Part shown: in pieces, positions 32,106 through 41,899 of the stretch
Layout of the letters: each line of letters starts with the position of its first letter
Position numbering within the stretch: the first letter of the stretch is position 1
Assembly (NCBI GenBank): GCA_030435675.1
Contig: CM059621.1
Coordinates: 1,736,001-1,800,000 of the forward strand
Reading direction: 5' to 3'
Source of the DNA: Steinernema hermaphroditum
Taxonomy: Eukaryota; Nematoda; Chromadorea; Rhabditida; Steinernematidae
DNA: 64,000 nt
Program-made: the position numbers and the translations under genes
The notes under the pieces: model-generated
What the model was told of the DNA's origin: nothing
What the model saw: only the letters and a program-made list of their open reading frames with translations
Database searches by the model: none

Positions 32106-32603
32106 GTCTCTCCGAAGTCTGGCGGTCATGGTTAAAAGTTTTCCGAAATGTTTTCAGGCAAGCATCGCTGCGGATGGCGGCCACTTCAAAGTAAATCTGT
32201 GATATCCCATGTCGTTTTTGTTGTTCTATCGCTTGTAAATGATGTTCGCTCCAAATGGTTCATTTTTCGGGATACTATAAGATTTGTCGCGTCACAGTGT
32301 TTCTGGGTATTGAAGAAGGCTACTAAACAGTGCAACATATTTTGAAACCTTCAGAAACAATGACTAGTGGAAACGGTGCTGTGAAAACATCGCTGTTTAC
32401 GGTATATTACGCAGCTGCTATTGATGAAAACGAATAGAAAATTACATTGTTCCATTAGTTTGACATCTGTTCGAAAAGTTGCCATTCTCATATGAAATCA
32501 AAATTCATCTCACTGCAATGAGAATTAAAATGTCCGTCAACAGATTTTCTCTTGTTTCACATGCCGTTCTTTTCGCACCTCATTTCTGAGCAGCACGATT
32601 GCT
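32106..32603. other. Intergenic; nothing recognised
   Basis: AT-rich spacer upstream of the receptor at 32760. Small frames are not conserved with 60611-61088, where a few indels shift them. Confidence 0.4.
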
Positions 32604-32759
32604 CACCTGAGGAGCCCTAAGGAATACGTCACTTAAATTAAGAACCAAACAAGCAAATAAAATTATTTTTTAATCGGCCGAACGCGAAGCCGTGTATATG
32701 CTTTTTCTTCCGTAATCCTGAAGTAAGGCGACCATTTACTTAGGTTCGTCCAATACGTC
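32604..32759 (+). promoter_or_regulatory. Upstream region of srh-like gene with E-box
   Basis: CACCTG at 32604-32609 lies 156 bp before the ATG at 32760, close to the position of the same hexamer upstream of the related genes at 2747, 4689, 46277 and 48219. The rest of the upstream sequence is not alignable with those genes. Confidence 0.4.
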
Positions 32760-33974
32760 ATGGAACACAACATTGTTCAAGATTATGAAGACCGTTTTGC
32801 AATCTACCGGGTGTGCATTACCATCACTGCCGTCTTGAGCATCCCTCTGACAACTACAGTTGTATATTTGATACAATTTAAGTCACCGAAACAGATGCGT
32901 ACGTATAAGTTTCTGTTGATAAATATATCGGTATGTGAAATCAATGACACTGGAACTGGCTGTTTAGGCTTGGTCGTTCATAACTGACATGCTGCTGGAA
33001 GTTATTGCACTACCGTTACCTGTGTTTGAAGTTCTTGGAATGTATTCTAAGGGTTTGGCGCGCTTTCTTCCTCCTACTACTGGCTTTATTTTTGTGGTAT
33101 GAGCGAATCAAGGCTACTCTGCGATTTTGTGGTTTAGGTTGCAATCGTATTCGCCAAGGTTGAGTACTTCACAGCTTTGTTCTTTGCTTTCTTTCATCGA
33201 TACCACGTTTTACATAAAAATAATAGTGTATTCGGGAAGACATTAAGTAAAAAGCACTTGTGGGTTGCAATCCCTTTGACAATGGTGATTCCTGCTGGCT
33301 CGTCTACAGTAGCAGCGAGCCTCTCATATATACCATTTTCTGAATTTAAAGAACTCGCGCTTAAGGTATGCCACACTCCCCATCTCATGACAAACACAGC
33401 TTTCAGGCTCATCCCGAACTTGAACCATTCTTCGACCGTGTTCCAATCTTTGGCTTGAACAGAAGAGTCATGATTGTAGCTAGTGGAATTGCCTGCTTCT
33501 GGGTGGTGCTCTGGACGACCTTGGTAATATGGTGCGTCCTTGGGATTATCAAGCAGTTCCGCATAAATAAGACGTCTATGTCAAACGTTAATTATCGATT
33601 GCATCTCCAGCTTATGAGGGCTTTGTCCGTTCAGGTGTGTATAGCGAGATATATACGGAAATATGAAAGTATGGAATTTCAGACGCTAGCACCCTTACTT
33701 CTCTATGTTACTCCGGTCTTCATTCTTGCCATATCTGTCATATTCAAACTCGATTATATCAACGGTAACAAAATTCTCATTGAATCCCACTTTTTTGCAT
33801 CATTTAGATGCGTTTCAGCTCGCAGAACTGGCGCTGAGCGTGCACTCAATAGTCAACTCGCTGGCGGTCATTCTTCTAGTTGCTCCATATAGAAAAGCTC
33901 TCTTGAACATGCTGCACATAACGAAAAAGGCTCCAGTATCTGTTGTTTTTCCAACTCACACATCAGTCGTGTGA
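32760..33974 (+). CDS. srh-like chemoreceptor, six exons
   Basis: Exons 32760-32930, 32968-33096, 33138-33365, 33407-33634, 33683-33764 and 33808-33974; 334 residues. The exon lengths 171, 129, 228, 228 and 82 are identical to those of the pair at 2747 and 4689, so the genes share ancestry. Motifs: KSPKQMRTYKFLLINIS, FFHRYHVL, WVVLWTTLVIWC, QFRINKTSMSNVNYRLHLQ and APYRKALLNML. Intron 4 can be read through in frame for some way, but the GTGTGT donor and TTTCAG acceptor restore the family length. It is intact here; the copy-2 partner is broken by a mariner-type insertion. Confidence 0.85.
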
Positions 33975-34154
33975 CACTTACTATCGAGACACTGGCCAAG
34001 AACCAAGCCAGTCCGCGCCGACTTTTAAATCAAGGTTTGATTTGTATAGTGGAAATATGTAGTGTTGATGTGTTCCTCGAAAATGGACGCCAGGAATGTG
34101 TTGAAACGTTAATACATTGTTCCTATTCATGATTTTTTCAAATGTGTTTATTAC

Positions 34155-35060
34155 TTAGAACATATAATTCTTGACCAATTTCAAAATCTTCAAAGTATGC
34201 ATTTTGTATGGAATAAATATGACAATGGAGACAACCGTTGAAATAGACGCATAAGAAACAACGAAAATGCTGCAGATGTGAAATACAATCGATATATTAA
34301 CATCAAGCAGGACTTGGGCCACCATAACTCCTATTGGTGCAATAATAAGTGCGAATACAAGAGTGGTGGACGCAAGAAAATTTGCCACCACAGCACGAAT
34401 ATGTCTGATAGTCTGCTGTGTGAGTGTATTGTTCCTCTTAGACGCAATTTGTCGCATAGTCCGTAATGCCCACGCAGCAACAAGTAGATATGCGACATTG
34501 AAAGCAATGACACCAGCAGTGCCGACAGCAGCGGATACACTAAATTTCGTACTGAAACAACCTGGAGACACCTCGATGATTTCCTCCATAGCAAAGAAGA
34601 AAGTAGGTGGAAGTATGGTGCCTGTGAATACAAGTAGAAAAGCCGTTGGTCTGTTCATGTTTGCTATCATGAGTCGGTGTGATAGCTTCAAAGAGGTGTA
34701 GACTAGAAGTAGAAGTAGAAGCATTATTTGCGCGAACCCAGCAAACAGGTCCATCTTAAATAGAAGACCTTCGAAAGGCAGCGACACCCTTTCTGAAGTA
34801 CAACAGAAGGTCTCATTGGCTATAGTAAATCTAGGCGAACCAAGAACAAATGATAAGCTGTAGGCAAGATTAACAACAGAGATAGCTGCGAGAAAAAGCC
34901 GACAAACAGCCATTGCCGCTGTTGATTTAAACGCTATCAAATAGAGATAGTAGGGTTCAAGTAGGAGATCTATGGCGGTTACAGCCAATAGGAGGGCATC
35001 CGAATTCAGTTCCATCTCAAAGGAGGTAGGCGTGAAGTTTGGGCGAGATGTCAAGAGCAA
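34155..35060 (-). CDS. Seven-transmembrane chemoreceptor (family uncertain)
   Basis: An intronless 301-residue protein with about seven hydrophobic spans. It has the loop motif FKSTAAMAVCRLFLAA after helix 1, an LSHRLMIANM stretch near helix 3, TIRHIRAVVANFL before helix 6 and VVSIVIFIPYKMHTL after helix 7. The plan is that of Str-superfamily receptors, but the helix 3 and 6 motifs differ from those of the other genes here, so srh, sri or another family is left open. A second Met (MELNSDALLL, codon 16) is a plausible start. The copy-2 gene begins beyond the window; only its last 29 codons are seen at 63911-64000. Confidence 0.75.
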   Translation of the reverse strand: MLLTSRPNFTPTSFEMELNSDALLLAVTAIDLLLEPYYLYLIAFKSTAAMAVCRLFLAAISVVNLAYSLSFVLGSPRFTIANETFCCTSERVSLPFEGLLFKMDLFAGFAQIMLLLLLLVYTSLKLSHRLMIANMNRPTAFLLVFTGTILPPTFFFAMEEIIEVSPGCFSTKFSVSAAVGTAGVIAFNVAYLLVAAWALRTMRQIASKRNNTLTQQTIRHIRAVVANFLASTTLVFALIIAPIGVMVAQVLLDVNISIVFHICSIFVVSYASISTVVSIVIFIPYKMHTLKILKLVKNYMF

Positions 35061-35697
35061 GACGACTTTTAAACAAGCTCTTGAACAGCTTTAAACGAAT
35101 TATGTTTTTCGTACATGACCGTCTGTAGTGCACACTTCTTTGTTTTGCGTATACAATGACTTATAGTGCACATTTCCGCCCGACACTTACTAGCTTTGTC
35201 GTTAACGCCTTCAGTATACATACGCGGAAAGCAATACTAGGACAGCTCTGCCAGGAAAACTACAAAAAATATCGCGTACTTGTGTTCAGCCACTGCACAC
35301 CGTGTCTGTATTTCACTTTAGCGACAACAAGTGGTGCCCTTCTCGGCCAGGGGTGAAAGTTCCTAAAATGACTGGAGACAGCTGTCGTTGACACTTTTTT
35401 GAAGACTTAGTACAGATATATCGAGGAGAGTATGGTGAGCGCAGCTGGAGCAACAAAGATAATTACGGCAGGAGCACTAATATTTGATCGTAGATAGATT
35501 CGTTGCCACCTCACCCTATTCGATTGTATCCTATGTATAATTAGTACAGGCTTACTGTGTTGTGGTAAATAACGCACTTGGCTGGCTGGAGGCAGTCGCT
35601 GTTACAGACCAATAAGCTGAAGTGTGCGATTTATCCGTTGAAATGTACCTTGACATTAACTGAGATTGCTGTTTGTATTGGCTTCGCCTCTCATTTT
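35061..35697. other. Single-copy intergenic; weak frames only
   Basis: A minus-strand frame at 35552-35881 overlaps the hypothetical gene at 35698 in another phase and has no recognised domain. No transposon ends were seen. Confidence 0.35.
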
Positions 35698-36258
35698 CTA
35701 CCGCAAAACACCACAACATAGAATTGGCCTGGGAATGTAGTAATAGTGCTTGTTGTTTCGGTGCATAGTCCGCCAGAGACATTTCCCTCCTCCAGCACAA
35801 TTGTCTGTTCGCCGTCTGCTTGAAATATCGCTCACGATCGAGTTCCATGTTGTTAATGGTGGTAATTTCATACTTTCCCAAGGATTCATGCTAAGATGGG
35901 AATATTCAATGCAATCTTCTTCTCCACTGTCGAATTTACAAAAAGCCCATAAATAGCAGTCTGGAATGTTTCTCACATGTGTCATGCTCTGCACCGGCGT
36001 AATAACGTTGAATGACGACAACAAATAGTATATATCGTGTAGCGAGTCTCTGCAGCAATCGGCTTCTGCAAAAGACAAATGGAACGATTGTTTCCTGTTC
36101 CTATTGTGCACTGCACTTCTTTCACGCGTATGTGGATCACTCTCACTCACCAGTACATCTGTATTGTTGCCAGAAATCATTCTTTTTGAAAAATCGCTTA
36201 ACATTAACACTGTTATCGTTCCCATACCTTCGTCGCTGTCAAAACAATTACTCAACAT
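35698..36258 (-). CDS. Hypothetical Cys-rich protein
   Basis: An open frame of 186 codons. A strong acceptor-like 'tcttttgcag' near 36065 suggests it may really be two exons, with the downstream part starting EADCCRDSLHD. This part has several Cys (DCYLWAFCKF, EEDC, DNCAGGGKC, ILCCGVLR), which hints at a secreted or extracellular protein. No signal peptide, domain or homologue was recognised. It lies in the single-copy region between the duplicated segments. Confidence 0.3.
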   Translation of the reverse strand: MLSNCFDSDEGMGTITVLMLSDFSKRMISGNNTDVLVSESDPHTRERSAVHNRNRKQSFHLSFAEADCCRDSLHDIYYLLSSFNVITPVQSMTHVRNIPDCYLWAFCKFDSGEEDCIEYSHLSMNPWESMKLPPLTTWNSIVSDISSRRRTDNCAGGGKCLWRTMHRNNKHYYYIPRPILCCGVLR

Positions 36259-36366
36259 TGTCTGAAAACATAATTATGAACAATTGTTTCCGTGGAATAT
36301 TTCTCGTCAAGAGAGAAAAGATAGTTTCTTTTCGGTTAACCAGAGTGTTTCGCCGCCACCCAATGC

Positions 36367-36717
36367 ATGATGTCGTCTGTGAATGAGTCGAGCGTTGTCT
36401 GGGAAAATGAACGCAGCCGATTGACACTTTACCGCTGCTTCACTCTCACAAGCACTATAATTTCAATTCCTTTTAACATACTCGCGATGTACTTAATCAC
36501 AACAAAGTCGGGCAGCGCTCTAAAGTTCTACAAATACTTTCTTCTGAATATATCTGTAAGAGAATGTTCCTATTGTTCAACTCCATATTACTTTTAGATT
36601 TCGGTTTTCTTGTATGATATGGTAATGGAAGTCATCTTTCTGCCTTTTCCTGTAATGCAGATATATGGACTTTACTCAACAGGACTTGTAAGCAGTTTTG
36701 AAAGTAATGAACAAAGA
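36367..36717 (+). pseudogene. srh-like receptor fragment (first two exons)
   Basis: Exon 1 (36367-36555) encodes a start and first helix (RLTLYRCFTLTSTIISIP ... KFYKYFLLNIS) like the genes at 2747 and 32760. Exon 2 starts at 36598 (VFLYDMVMEVIFLPFPVMQ ... GLYSTGL) after a normal AG. The similarity stops within exon 2 and no later exons follow before 37413. This is a truncated gene. Confidence 0.7.
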
Positions 36718-37413
36718 TCTTGTTCAGCGCAGAAGTTAACCATTTATCAAACGTCGTTTGCCCAATATTTAGACATATAGTCAATCAGTAACATGAATTC
36801 GTGACAGTTCAGTAACTCGCAGGATTGGGCTACGTGAACGGATCTTTACTGAGAAATGATTAATGTTCAAAGCGTGTCATCTCAGCTAGGTTTTGTGCCC
36901 TCCTGCACTTCAGCTTGCTATATTGCACGCAGTATATCATAATGCCTGCACGTCCATACCTCTCTAACATTGAGCGTTGTTGTCTAACATTGAGCTCCTT
37001 TAACGTTGTTGGCACAACGATCGCCTGACTTATAAAAAGCATGGAATACCACGAAAATGTAGTTCCCTGGTCTGGTCGAGAAGATCGTCGCCACCACTGT
37101 GCTACATCATCTGCTACGGGAAGCCCAAGTCTCTATGCTTCTCCGAAGTCCAAATACACCTAGCTCGCTAAGATCCATCGTCGGCGCCTCTGTAAAAAAC
37201 AGATATTCGTTTCTCCGATGTGAGGTCCAACTGCTGGGATATAACGTGAACAGAGGGCGCTGTGATGATCATTCCATTCGTACTTCATAGCGCACCATCC
37301 TCTTCTCGGGACGGTTGGGGCTCAAAAGCGGGTACGGGGCTCTTGTCTACTTTGTCTCCTGAAAGGTGCGTCTTCGACTGTTGTAGTGTTCTCAGAGCCG
37401 ACGTTCAGAATAA
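36718..37413. other. Intergenic; nothing recognised
   Basis: Single-copy sequence between the receptor fragment and the MULE. Only short frames without domains. Confidence 0.4.
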
Positions 37414-37422
37414 CTTCTCAAG

Positions 37423-38844
37423 GGTGTCACCGCAGCTCATCCCCGACAACTCATCCCAGCGTCAACTCATCCCAGACAACTCATCCCAGACAACTCATCC
37501 CAGCCAACTCATCCCAGACAGCTCATCCCAGACAGCTCATCCCAGACAACCCATCCCAGCGTCAACTCATCCCGGGATAACTCATCCCAGACAGCTCATC
37601 CCAGACAACTCATCCCCACGACAACCCATCCCGGGACATCTCATCCCCTCCCCACTCATCCCGAGGTGGACTGTTGGTCCTAAACCGAAAACAAAATCTT
37701 GCCTAAAAACCTAAACAAGTTTAACAATCTCACTATTTAACAATGCAACAACTAGAAGACAACATAATTACCACAAGCTTCTAAGTACTCATCGGCGGGC
37801 ATCTGATCGTGCGCCTCGATGATGGAGAGGAGCTTGCGGTTCTTTATTTCATACTCTTTACGCGAATAGAGAGGTGAGTCTTCTCCTGCAGCTAGCTTTG
37901 CGCAAATAGCCTTCACTCGGACTTGTTCGTCCAAAAGTTTGTCGACGAGCTTGTAGACGTTCGGGTGTTCGGAACCCATAGCGCCTGAAATACATAGATG
38001 TCGAAATAGAGCGTGAACTTTCTGTACTACTTACCTTGAAACGCATTATGCCAGCTTTCAACTGAATTGTTCGTCCGGGGCAATTCCAGTTCCGTAACGC
38101 TTTTGCAATTCCACATGGAAATTTCGTATCTGGGCCTTCTTGTGGTCCTTCCCACCCACGTGTTCTCGAAATACTCAAGAAAGTTTTCGTGACCGTCGGA
38201 AACCCCATAATCGCGCAGAAGCTGAGTAGCCAACTGCGAATAGCGAACTAAGACATCTTGCTCCTTACAAAATGCTAAAGCGCTGAACTTTCTAAGGTGC
38301 ACATTGTATTGCACATCATTCGCATAGCGAATTGCCAAGCCGGAAGATTTGATGTTCCGCCACACCGACTGAGAGAAGTGAAAATAACATCCATGAACTT
38401 GTGTGTTCGGAAGCATCTCATGGATGACGTTGACCTCTGCCTTCTCGGCAGTTCTGTGCTTAGTATAGGCATATCCCGAGAACTGCAGCTTCCGTTTGTT
38501 ACGTTGCGAAGTAGCAAAGTGCATTGTTGACCCAACAATATGAGGTAATTCCGCACTTGTTGCGATACCACCCGCGCGATACGGTCGTCTGCAAACATCG
38601 CGCCGGGACGTAGACAGACGTAGACAGTTCATATTCATCGCACGTTCGGGGGATGAGTGGGGAGGGGATGAGATGTCCCGGGATGGGTTGTCGTGGGGAT
38701 GAGTTGTCTGGGATGAGCTGTCTGGGATGAGCTGTCTGGGATGAGCTGTCTGGGATGAGCTGACTGGGATGAGCTGTCTGGGATGAGTTGTCTGGGATGA
38801 GTTGTCTGGGATGAGTTGACGCTGGGATGAGCTGGGTGGGACCC
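37423..38844 (-). mobile_element. MULE (Mutator-like) transposon with minisatellite arms
   Basis: The 1422-bp element has imperfect terminal inverted repeats (GGTGTCACCGCAGCTCATCC and GGGTCCCACCCAGCTCATCC). They are flanked by an exact 9-bp duplication CTTCTCAAG at 37414-37422 and 38845-38853. Both arms consist of tandem 'acaactcatcccag' units (37436-37665 and, inverted, 38645-38835). It contains a partial transposase. A 9-bp duplication and this protein both fit MULEs. Confidence 0.85.
37752..38638 (-). pseudogene. MULE transposase, N-terminally truncated
   Basis: Two exons, 38035-38638 and 37752-37984, are joined by a 50-bp intron (GTAAGT...TTTCAG) with matching phase. The first contains the end of the catalytic MULE domain and downstream region (VHGCYFHFSQSVWRNI, FLEYFENTWVGR, PRTNNSVESWHNAFQ). 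The second gives EHPNVYKLVDKLL and a charged C-terminus. The zinc-finger N-terminus and first catalytic residues are absent; the frame starts at the edge of the repeat arm. It was probably deleted internally and is non-autonomous. Confidence 0.75.
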
Positions 38845-38877
38845 CTTCTCAAGCATCTGTATTCCTGACATCGAACA

Positions 38878-38972
38878 TCCTGTTGTCGACGGTGGTGTGT
38901 GTGACTACGGCTTCCGGGTGTCCCAATTCCCTCTGGAAGCCGGAACACTCACAACGTCTACAGGTTATGTCA
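38878..38972 (-). repeat. Fragment of the RTE-linked retroposon family
   Basis: The reverse complement matches the stretch 'ggcttccagagggaattggg' and its flanks at about 45668-45735. Only this part is present. It explains the non-receptor sequence of the open frame upstream of 39146. Confidence 0.6.
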
Positions 38973-39145
38973 TCAGACCAAACGCGCGCTTAGAGAGCGA
39001 CTGGGTAAACGATGGCGGCCGGTCTCGTTCAATGTATAATTGTACCTACGTTTTATTGTCTTTCTTTTCTCAACAGCGACCAATTATAATCCACTCACTT
39101 TGGCACAACAAGATTATTAAATTTGTTGCTTTTGCGCACCGAGGA

Positions 39146-40141
39146 ATGTTTGCCACGCCATCGGTGTTTAACCGAATTCTCGACGCCAGTATTCTCGTTA
39201 ATATGTCGTTCCTGCTGCTTGCGACATTCACGGTCTACCGTTACTCTCCAAGCAATATGGACTCATTACCGTGGTTTCTATTGAACCAGATGGTGTGGCT
39301 GCTCGCTTCTGCGATATGCGGAGCAATTGTCCATTTCCAGCCTCTCTTCCCTGACGACTGCGTTCGTACAGAAGGTATTCTTAGAACATTCACCGACAAC
39401 GAAACTGTCCTTCATTGTTTTGGAGCGGTATCAATTATCTGTGTGGGCAATATCGCCACAGCGGCGATGTACCCTTTCCTCTATCGATATGTTGTTTTTG
39501 CTTTTCGCCAATACGCTGAACGAATTAAGCGAAAATGGTGGATACTTTTTTGTGGAGGTTGTCATGCCTATGTCGTGGTATCGGTCTCGTATTGTTACAC
39601 GTACTTACTCACGCCCCACGACGATTATGTGTTCGAAAAGAAGCCAGCCGATCTTGATGGAGTGCTGTGCTACAAACAACATGGATTGTTCAAGTACATC
39701 ATGGGAGCCGGTGGCGCATTTTCGATCATCATATCCTCGGCAACTGTTATCGTTTTTTCTCTGCTATTGAAGCGCCATCTTGGAAGCCTGTCACATGTCT
39801 TCAGTAAGCAAACTTTGGATCTCCACCGCAAATTTATTCGCTATCTGATTGCAATAACATCAGTTGTAGTCCTCTCCGAAATTCACTTCCTTGTCGCACT
39901 GCAATGTGTTATATTTCCGCGCGCTCCCTACTCACGTGAAATTTACATGATCAGCACGATTCTACTGTATAACGATGGAACTCTCTACTCCATTGCTTTA
40001 ATAGTCACGTTCAAACCATATTATCTGGCTCTTCGTCGTGTTGGCACGGAAGTGATTAAGAGATTATTTTGTAAATACAAAGTTGTCTCTGTTGGTCAAT
40101 CAGAACATACATGGAACGTACGTGAGTTGAGAATCGGATAA
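39146..40141 (+). CDS. srh/sri-like chemoreceptor, single exon
   Basis: A 331-residue receptor of the same type as 784-1710 and 41900-42880. Motifs: SPSNMDSLPWFLLNQM after helix 1, FQPLFPDDC, LYRYVVFAF, KRKWWILFC, KQTLDLHRKFIRYLIAITS before helix 6, YNDGTLYSIALIVTFKPY in and after helix 7. The frame is open upstream to 38897, but that part overlaps the retroposon fragment. The Met at 39146 (MFATPSVFNR) gives the length of the paralogues, and a Met 27 codons later is also possible. It is single-copy in this window. Confidence 0.85.
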   Translation: MFATPSVFNRILDASILVNMSFLLLATFTVYRYSPSNMDSLPWFLLNQMVWLLASAICGAIVHFQPLFPDDCVRTEGILRTFTDNETVLHCFGAVSIICVGNIATAAMYPFLYRYVVFAFRQYAERIKRKWWILFCGGCHAYVVVSVSYCYTYLLTPHDDYVFEKKPADLDGVLCYKQHGLFKYIMGAGGAFSIIISSATVIVFSLLLKRHLGSLSHVFSKQTLDLHRKFIRYLIAITSVVVLSEIHFLVALQCVIFPRAPYSREIYMISTILLYNDGTLYSIALIVTFKPYYLALRRVGTEVIKRLFCKYKVVSVGQSEHTWNVRELRIG

Positions 40142-40918
40142 CGCTGATACGTTAAACTGAGAATAAAAACGTTTGTTTGCGAGTGCGTGCCTTTGTTATC
40201 CGGAGTCTGATACTGTGCCATGTGACGTCTAGTACGATGTAAAACAAGCAGCATCACACCGTTGTCTCATGCGTTCTTACAACTTCCATATAGCGCACGA
40301 TGCCTTCGAATTGTCGGGGCGATTAATGCGGCAACGACTGCAGCCAAGAACGACCGCTTACTGGTGAGAGCGAACAGAGCGAACACCACGGGCACCACTG
40401 AAACACGACTTGGTGATTCCCATAGCGAAAACAGTGAGCCGAATGTTGCCCCATGCCTTCCGGGAGCCCGGGCGATCATTGCTCTAAGAAAGACAGTCTA
40501 GATCGACCGTTTACTCAAAGTATTTTTGTGGGAACGAAATTGACCGGGACTGAATGATGGATGCGTTCAGGGAAGGTGGCCACGGAGGCGGCACACTGCG
40601 GGTCTCCAGTTCGGTTGGCGATACAGACATCTGACTTGTCGCAAATGTTCGCTGTGTCTAAACCGATAATTGCACTTTGAACGCATGAATTTTCAACATC
40701 CTTTGTCTGTTGAATTGCTAATTAGTGTAGATAGAAGACCATCACAACGATTTTGGAGATATGTGACGATATGGGCATTATCAGTCGGCATCATCAATGT
40801 ATTCTAAAGTGTCTTACGTCACGTCAATTAATTGTCAATAGACCAATTTATTGTCGGAATCAGGTTACATTATGATACGGGAAAATAATCAGTTTTAGTT
40901 CTCCATGGACTTAAGTAT
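40142..40918. other. Intergenic; nothing recognised
   Basis: Single-copy sequence. A small plus-strand frame at 40262-40501 and its minus-strand shadow have no domain. A polyadenylation-like AATAAA at 40163 follows the receptor stop by about 20 bp. Confidence 0.4.
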
Positions 40919-41045
40919 CTTTCACAAGGTCGCCGGTACCGGCACCGTTTTGTGTTCACGTTGCGCCGCGCCGGTGGCTGTTCACATACAAAACGGTGCC
41001 GGCGCCGGCGGCGGAGACGACGCCGGTAAGGGCACCTTGTGAAAG
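40919..41045. repeat. Small foldback (hairpin) element
   Basis: The ends CTTTCACAAGGT and ACCTTGTGAAAG are exact inverted repeats. The arms continue with GC-rich 'cggcaccgttttgtgttcac' against its near mirror, so nearly the whole 127 bp can fold. It ends 9 bp from the stop codon of the gene at 41054. No clear target duplication was found. Probably a MITE. Confidence 0.65.
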
Positions 41046-41053
41046 AGCCATTA

Positions 41054-41574
41054 CTACTGAGTGCCAGAAAACTGCGCTGTTCTAGTAAAGAGTTCCTTGG
41101 TTGGAGGCTTCGAAAGTGACGCCCATTTGTTGGCAATTTTCAGTAGCTTCACAATAGGTAACACAATATGTAGAAATCCGCTTCTCACTGCTACTCGATA
41201 GTCGTGAAATGCAAGTATGGTAGTAAATGCAGTTATGAAGAGGCGAAGCTAAAAACATAAAGACAGAATCACGTTACTTCACTATGCGAACTTACATTAG
41301 TAAACGCTTCGGACCATTCATCAATTCCCAAACAGAAATCATCGGGAAGTGTTTCCATTCCATCGACTTCCAAAATGGTGTCGCAAGCATAGCCAGCTAA
41401 ACGTACAGACTAGTCCATGGCTTGGAATGCGACAGATCCAACTATAGTGTTTGTGTTCTAATTACCCGTCATATCACAGTTTTTCTCCGGGTCATTCAAA
41501 CATTGATCTTCTGACCGTTTGGAGCTAAATAATCCCAATCTTCGACTTACAAAGTGCAAAACCGACGAAAACAT
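41054..41574 (-). CDS. Hypothetical 134-aa protein, three exons
   Basis: Exons 41466-41574, 41296-41396 and 41054-41248 join in consistent phase (introns 69 and 47 bp, GT...AG). The protein starts MFSSVLHFVSRRLGLFSSK. It then has four Cys (DQCLNDPEKNCDMT, GYACDTILEVDG, PDDFCLGIDEW), and a moderately hydrophobic segment (LRLFITAFTTILAF) before a basic tail. No domain was recognised. It is not in any longer single frame because all exons are short. The gene is supported only by splice consistency; it could be the 3' part of a longer gene. Confidence 0.45.
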
Positions 41575-41899
41575 TTGGCGGACTGCAGTAGATTAAGACC
41601 GATTTCAAAACATTCCAATGAGGATTGCCCTGTGCACCTGCGTCCTTTCAGCCGCTTTAGTCATGCTTTGAAAGCAAGCATGAAAAGTCTTTCGTTCTAA
41701 GCACACGATTTAAAACATCATACAGAACAGTAGACTCAATGAATACGACACAGTGCTTGCTCACAGGCTTAAGTAAATCAATCCAGAAATGTTCAGCTGT
41801 TGTGAAGACACCAGATGACTGACTCGAACATGCCTTTTTATTGAAAAAAAAAACGTACCGCACGTACATATGACAATGGACATCCCGCCAATACACTAT
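41575..41899. other. Intergenic; nothing recognised
   Basis: Spacer between the hypothetical minus-strand gene and the receptor stop at 41900. It could include upstream exons of the hypothetical gene, but none is convincing. Confidence 0.35.

Larger units (their letters stand above)
1..34244. repeat. Segmental duplication, copy 1
   Basis: This stretch is repeated, in the same orientation and gene order, at 42867-64000. Base 1 corresponds to 42867 and base 34244 to 64000. Matching landmarks are the receptor starts at 2747 and 46277, 27697 and 55787, and 32760 and 61245. The offset falls from about 42.9 kb to 29.8 kb because copy 1 holds about 16 kb of private transposon insertions. The duplicated genes are nearly identical: the single-exon receptors at 784 and 44094 differ at 4 of 308 residues. 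Both ends of the duplicated unit lie outside the window. Confidence 0.93.

Noticed and set aside
35552..35881. Second hypothetical minus-strand gene
   Set aside because: It overlaps the 35698-36258 frame in another phase and has no independent start or splice support.
37436..37665. Repetitive open frames (Ser-Gln-Thr-Thr-His-Pro type)
   Set aside because: These are the repeat arm of the MULE read in different frames.
38897..39145. N-terminal extension of the receptor at 39146
   Set aside because: The extension reads through a fragment of the RTE-linked retroposon and has no counterpart in the paralogues.
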